NCBI GenBank assembly: GCA_044238605.1
Contig: JBIICY010000002.1
Location: 62,001-126,000 of the forward strand
DNA: 64,000 bases
From: UBA10438 sp044238605
Lineage (GTDB): Bacteria > Bacteroidota > Ignavibacteria > Kapaibacteriales > Kapaibacteriaceae
Direction: 5' to 3'
Shown: in pieces, positions 61,801 to 64,000 of the stretch
Numbering within the stretch: position 1 is the first letter of the stretch
Layout: the number at the start of each line of letters is the position of its first letter
Notes under the pieces: model-generated
What the model saw: only the letters and a program-made list of their open reading frames with translations
What the model was told of the DNA's origin: nothing
The model's database searches: none
Program-made: the position numbers and the translations under genes

Positions 61801-64000
61801 TCGATTCTTATGAGCCAGGATCGAAGATGTACATCGATCTTGGACAAATCAGCGAGGACGTCATACCGAACCAACGACTAAACACCGAAGACCAGCCGCC
61901 CCCTAACAATCTTATCGATATCGGTGAAGACTTAGGTATTGACAATCTCGACAATGCAGGTGAGAAACTTGTGTACCCTGCGCCCCTCGACCAAGAGGCA
62001 GACCCAGCACGAGACGATTACCAGTTCAATTTTTCTGCTGATCGGCAGAATCAACTGGAAGATCAGTTCCGCAGGTACAACAACTTCGAGGGCAATGCCA
62101 CTCAATCTGAGATGGGGCAATTCCCGGATACAGAAATCTTGAACAAAAACAACGGTCAAACGATTTCCCTCGATAACAGCTATTTCAGATACGAAGTAAA
62201 TCTTAACCCAAACCCGGCAACGAATCCACAAATCGTTGGAGGTAATCCGGCAACAGGATGGTATCAGTTCCGTATTCCCGTGCGCCGTCCGGATACTGTT
62301 GTTGGAAACCCACTGTTTACAAATGTGCAGTATGCCCGGATCCATTTTCAGGGTGGAGTTGTCCGTCTTGCGATTGCCGACTGGGGCCTCGTCGGTTCAT
62401 TCTGGCTTCGCAACCATCAATTCCAATCAAACGTAGAACAGAGCGATACAGTCCTTCAGGTAGCCTACGTTAACCGTGAAGAGAACCAGGATGCCCCGGA
62501 TTATTACACAATGCCGCCGGGCGTAACGCCACCGCAACAGCTTCAGAATCCTGATCCGTACCAGCAGCTCTACCTGAATGAACAGTCGCTTGTTGTGCGT
62601 TCGCGAAACCTCAGGGCTGGCGAAGAGCGTTTTGCTGCCCGAATCTTCCGTCCGTGGGACCTCTTCTACTACAAAGAGTTGGCCTACTTTATTCATGGTG
62701 ATAACACCATGCCGAGCGTAGTAACCGCTGGCTCCGTTCCTCCTGCATATTGTTTTGTTCGCTTTGGTGTTGACTCAGCGAACTACTACGAGTACCGAAG
62801 ACCGTTGCTACGGGGCTGGCAGGATCTGCGCATCAAGGTAGCGGATATCACAGCGCTTAAAGAAACGCGAGATCGAAACAGAACAGAGGAACGACAGGAG
62901 TTTCCAGTGCCAGGTGATCCCGATGGGGTGTTTGCCATCAAGGGAAATCCGATTATGACTCGTGTCTCCTTCTTTGGATTTGGATTGGCAAATCCCAAGG
63001 AGCGATTCCCCAATGAGCTCTCCACAACAATGTGGATCGATGAGCTCCGCGTTGTAGACCCCGTGGCAGATAACGATTGGGCAGCTATAGGTAATGCAAC
63101 ACTGAAACTGGCGGATATTGGCGAGATAACCTCGGCAGTGAACCATGCAATGCCAAACTTCCACAAACTTGAAGACCGCTACGGCAATCGTGTGCAGAGT
63201 ACAACGTGGACAACGACCATGCAGGTTGGTGCTGAAAAACTGTTGCCAAAGAGCATGAAGGAAACACGGATCCCTATAAGCTATACCCATGCAGAGATCT
63301 CTGAAACTCCACAGTTTCAGGCACAAAATGATGTAGAACTCGATGCTGCCGCAAATGCAGCTGCCAGTGATACCCTTCGAAAGGGGGCTACACAGGAAGC
63401 TGCGCAGCAGGCTGCAACCAACGTACGGCAGCGCTCCCAGCGCGTGCGTGTTCAGGATCAATGGGCATTGAACGGTGTAAAACTGGGTATTCCAGTCAAA
63501 GACTGGTACATCGATGACATTTTCAATAAGCTCACATTCAACTTCTCGTATGCACAGGAATTCGAGCGGTCACAGGTAGTTCAGCAGCGATTCGATTGGA
63601 GATGGAGGTTTAAAGTAGACTATGCCCTCACGTTACCTGGTAAGTTGTCCTTTCAGCCATGGACATGGCTGGGAAATACCTTTGGTTTGAAAGCGTATAA
63701 GGACACGAAGATCAATTTCCTACCGCAGACGATAAACGCCAGTTTGAACATGACCAGGGCCCGAGTTACCGAACAGTCGCGGTTTCTACTTCAGCCAAGC
63801 CCCATCATTCGAGAATTCATGGCAGACAAGACATTCGGGTTTAACTGGCGATTGGTCGAGAACAGCTTCCTTAGCCCCGTTCTTGATTACAAGGTGGCCT
63901 CGATGTCTACGCTTGTACCATTTGAACTCGATGAAAACGGCAGGCAGCGCACGGCCCAACAGTTGTCTAGCCAGATCTTCAATCCGGGAGGAGGCCTGCT
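58848..64000 (+). CDS. sprA: T9SS translocon protein SprA (3'-truncated)
   Basis: Outer-membrane giant barrel that forms the type IX secretion pore. The frame is open from GTG 58848 to the window edge (1,717 complete codons); the family is usually about 2,400 residues, so roughly a quarter is missing. A TTG at 58839 is an alternative start, but AGGTGAG at 58832-58838 is spaced better for the GTG. A signal peptide (about 1-22) precedes SprA N-terminal repeats with IQVNVSGRIGDKFKMNVDWN, FNNRFKVGFDGYDDDIIKK and VEFGNVNLETQSSLIGGG. It explains secretion of the T9SS-tagged protein at 20-25.6 kb. Confidence 0.93.
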   Translation, partial: MFLNTLRTLLALAGLFVVFLPSLEGAAPSAPSYMWGAEKRADSTQTDTTKKLLGPPGIGDPTNTDLPFYYPSTFLNRKGLSRPQQADKYSLTPKGYSNLGSIDSTLTSITLFELMEGVDVGTVTPMSLDEYFRLRREQILQKLRDSSLARYELKKPLSEAELTKLLDQATNITIPLPQNALFSSIFGKPEISITVNGEVNVTAGWRWDSQALGTASITGQSQSAPVFNQNIQVNVSGRIGDKFKMNVDWNTLNQFEFNNRFKVGFDGYDDDIIKKVEFGNVNLETQSSLIGGGQTLFGVRADFQFGPLFLKTIASQRRAERRFINARGGASRQQFSIRAYDYAKNHFFLDTAYFAVWRAYHKSVTPVLPIEGASLVVKGDIEVWESTTDLKEVQASEAVAIADLQPIKYAQGDRYNPALRNQEIKAGIVERGRFVRLDPKRYEVDLNLGTVTVLNIRNDRYYAVGYRTEGATSDNADDEYYGTLTTNANERDTLILKLIARPQMQPGFKTLWKRMMRNRYNVGVPNINPQEAKFGMWYYRRTNDSTDVLEGAPDKIMTIFRIDQVNNGTGVPPADGQFDARQPVFNAQRGEITFPSLEPFREGLREYFASKGNAQLAEQYVFNEVYDTTEIAARLVSARDRFLIVGEAMGTTTGSRIPLAYQLSPGSVRVTLDGMQLREGVDYTVDYYTGTLSLLNQRALLPNANLNIEYEQNDIFNLTTRTLLGMRADMLLLNKRRVSSSIGMTIMNYDQAAIVDRVLPGQEPNANLMLGFDAKLNAELPWLTRALNALPFIDTKEKSTFAINGEWAMVSPTPNKRVSTVASDNLRSVAYVDDFESARRYLSFGLTPTLWQHASASKDSTLWFDDTTAARYRGKMFWYQKFVPDVPQLDVYPNRANVQGRNNINPVRITFIPDERGIYNANAEFVDNQTPAWNGEDSNTVREQAQRFQRDNRQKVWGGMMRLLSPFNTNFDNENIDYIEVMMRIDSYEPGSKMYIDLGQISEDVIPNQRLNTEDQPPPNNLIDIGEDLGIDNLDNAGEKLVYPAPLDQEADPARDDYQFNFSADRQNQLEDQFRRYNNFEGNATQSEMGQFPDTEILNKNNGQTISLDNSYFRYEVNLNPNPATNPQIVGGNPATGWYQFRIPVRRPDTVVGNPLFTNVQYARIHFQGGVVRLAIADWGLVGSFWLRNHQFQSNVEQSDTVLQVAYVNREENQDAPDYYTMPPGVTPPQQLQNPDPYQQLYLNEQSLVVRSRNLRAGEERFAARIFRPWDLFYYKELAYFIHGDNTMPSVVTAGSVPPAYCFVRFGVDSANYYEYRRPLLRGWQDLRIKVADITALKETRDRNRTEERQEFPVPGDPDGVFAIKGNPIMTRVSFFGFGLANPKERFPNELSTTMWIDELRVVDPVADNDWAAIGNATLKLADIGEITSAVNHAMPNFHKLEDRYGNRVQSTTWTTTMQVGAEKLLPKSMKETRIPISYTHAEISETPQFQAQNDVELDAAANAAASDTLRKGATQEAAQQAATNVRQRSQRVRVQDQWALNGVKLGIPVKDWYIDDIFNKLTFNFSYAQEFERSQVVQQRFDWRWRFKVDYALTLPGKLSFQPWTWLGNTFGLKAYKDTKINFLPQTINASLNMTRARVTEQSRFLLQPSPIIREFMADKTFGFNWRLVENSFLSPVLDYKVASMSTLVPFELDENGRQRTAQQLSSQIFNPGGGL

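Noticed and set aside
62808..63461. 217-codon minus-strand frame inside sprA
   Set aside because: Antisense shadow of sprA, whose frame is open throughout and has family motifs.
1..64000. Mobile elements, prophage, CRISPR arrays or a defence island
   Set aside because: No transposase, integrase, phage, cas or restriction genes, and no long direct or terminal repeats were seen.

Overview
The window reads as chromosome of a Gram-negative bacterium from the Bacteroidota/Chlorobiota side of the tree, possibly a Kapabacteria- or Ignavibacteria-like lineage. Three things support this. The right edge carries a long 5' part of sprA, the outer-membrane translocon of type IX secretion (T9SS). A 1,833-residue secreted protein ends in a T9SS-type sorting domain. 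Several intergenic regions carry the Bacteroidota promoter pattern TTTG/TTG-N19-TAnnTTTG (tRNA-Ser, rpmG, infC). The species placement is inference. CcoG, a FixH-like protein and a c-type cytochrome point to aerobic or microaerobic respiration with a cbb3-type oxidase. There are no insertion sequences, prophage, CRISPR arrays or rRNA, and genes are densely packed.

Layout. 1-2.5 kb: end of a cytochrome oxidase assembly cluster (ccoG, fixH-like, TauE/DsbD-like membrane protein, cytochrome c). 2.6-4.6 kb: E1 alpha and beta of a 2-oxoacid dehydrogenase. 4.6-8.2 kb: a small conserved protein, then three glycosyltransferases, two of them tandem paralogues. 8.2-13.4 kb: aspS and a DUF1460 hydrolase facing lipM/lplA-like, tyrS, smpB and tRNA-Ser(GCT). 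13.5-19.8 kb: mutS and hslO facing a pta / beta-propeller lipoprotein / punA operon. 20-25.6 kb: the giant T9SS cargo protein. 25.6-33.0 kb: trhO, diverging from a five-gene envelope operon (TPR protein, outer-membrane barrel without a plug, SPOR protein, TonB-like protein, tiny membrane protein). 33-39.2 kb: ugd, a MoxR-ATPase/VWA pair, uvrC. 39.2-43.2 kb: an atypical GH13-like protein, holB, an orphan response regulator and a MazG-like pyrophosphohydrolase. 43.3-49.6 kb: rpmG, lon, then infC-rpmI-rplT and pheS-lolD-small membrane protein. 49.6-58.7 kb: nine genes in one direction (GH2-membrane fusion, hrcA, grpE, dnaJ, comEA-like, DUF3822, rsmD, coaD, rimO). 58.8-64 kb: sprA, cut by the window end.

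How it fits together. Much of the content is housekeeping: translation, protein quality control, DNA repair and cofactor attachment. Interleaved are envelope functions: T9SS and its cargo, surface glycosylation, and a TonB/SPOR/TPR module. The least explained pieces are the five-gene envelope operon, the GH2 hydrolase fused to a polytopic membrane domain just upstream of hrcA, and the GH13-like protein lacking the family's invariant arginine. A sequence-level pattern also stands out: TAnnTTTG boxes lie exactly 4 nt before the start codons of mutS, uvrC and pheS, suggesting leaderless transcripts. No gap between genes exceeds 300 bases.
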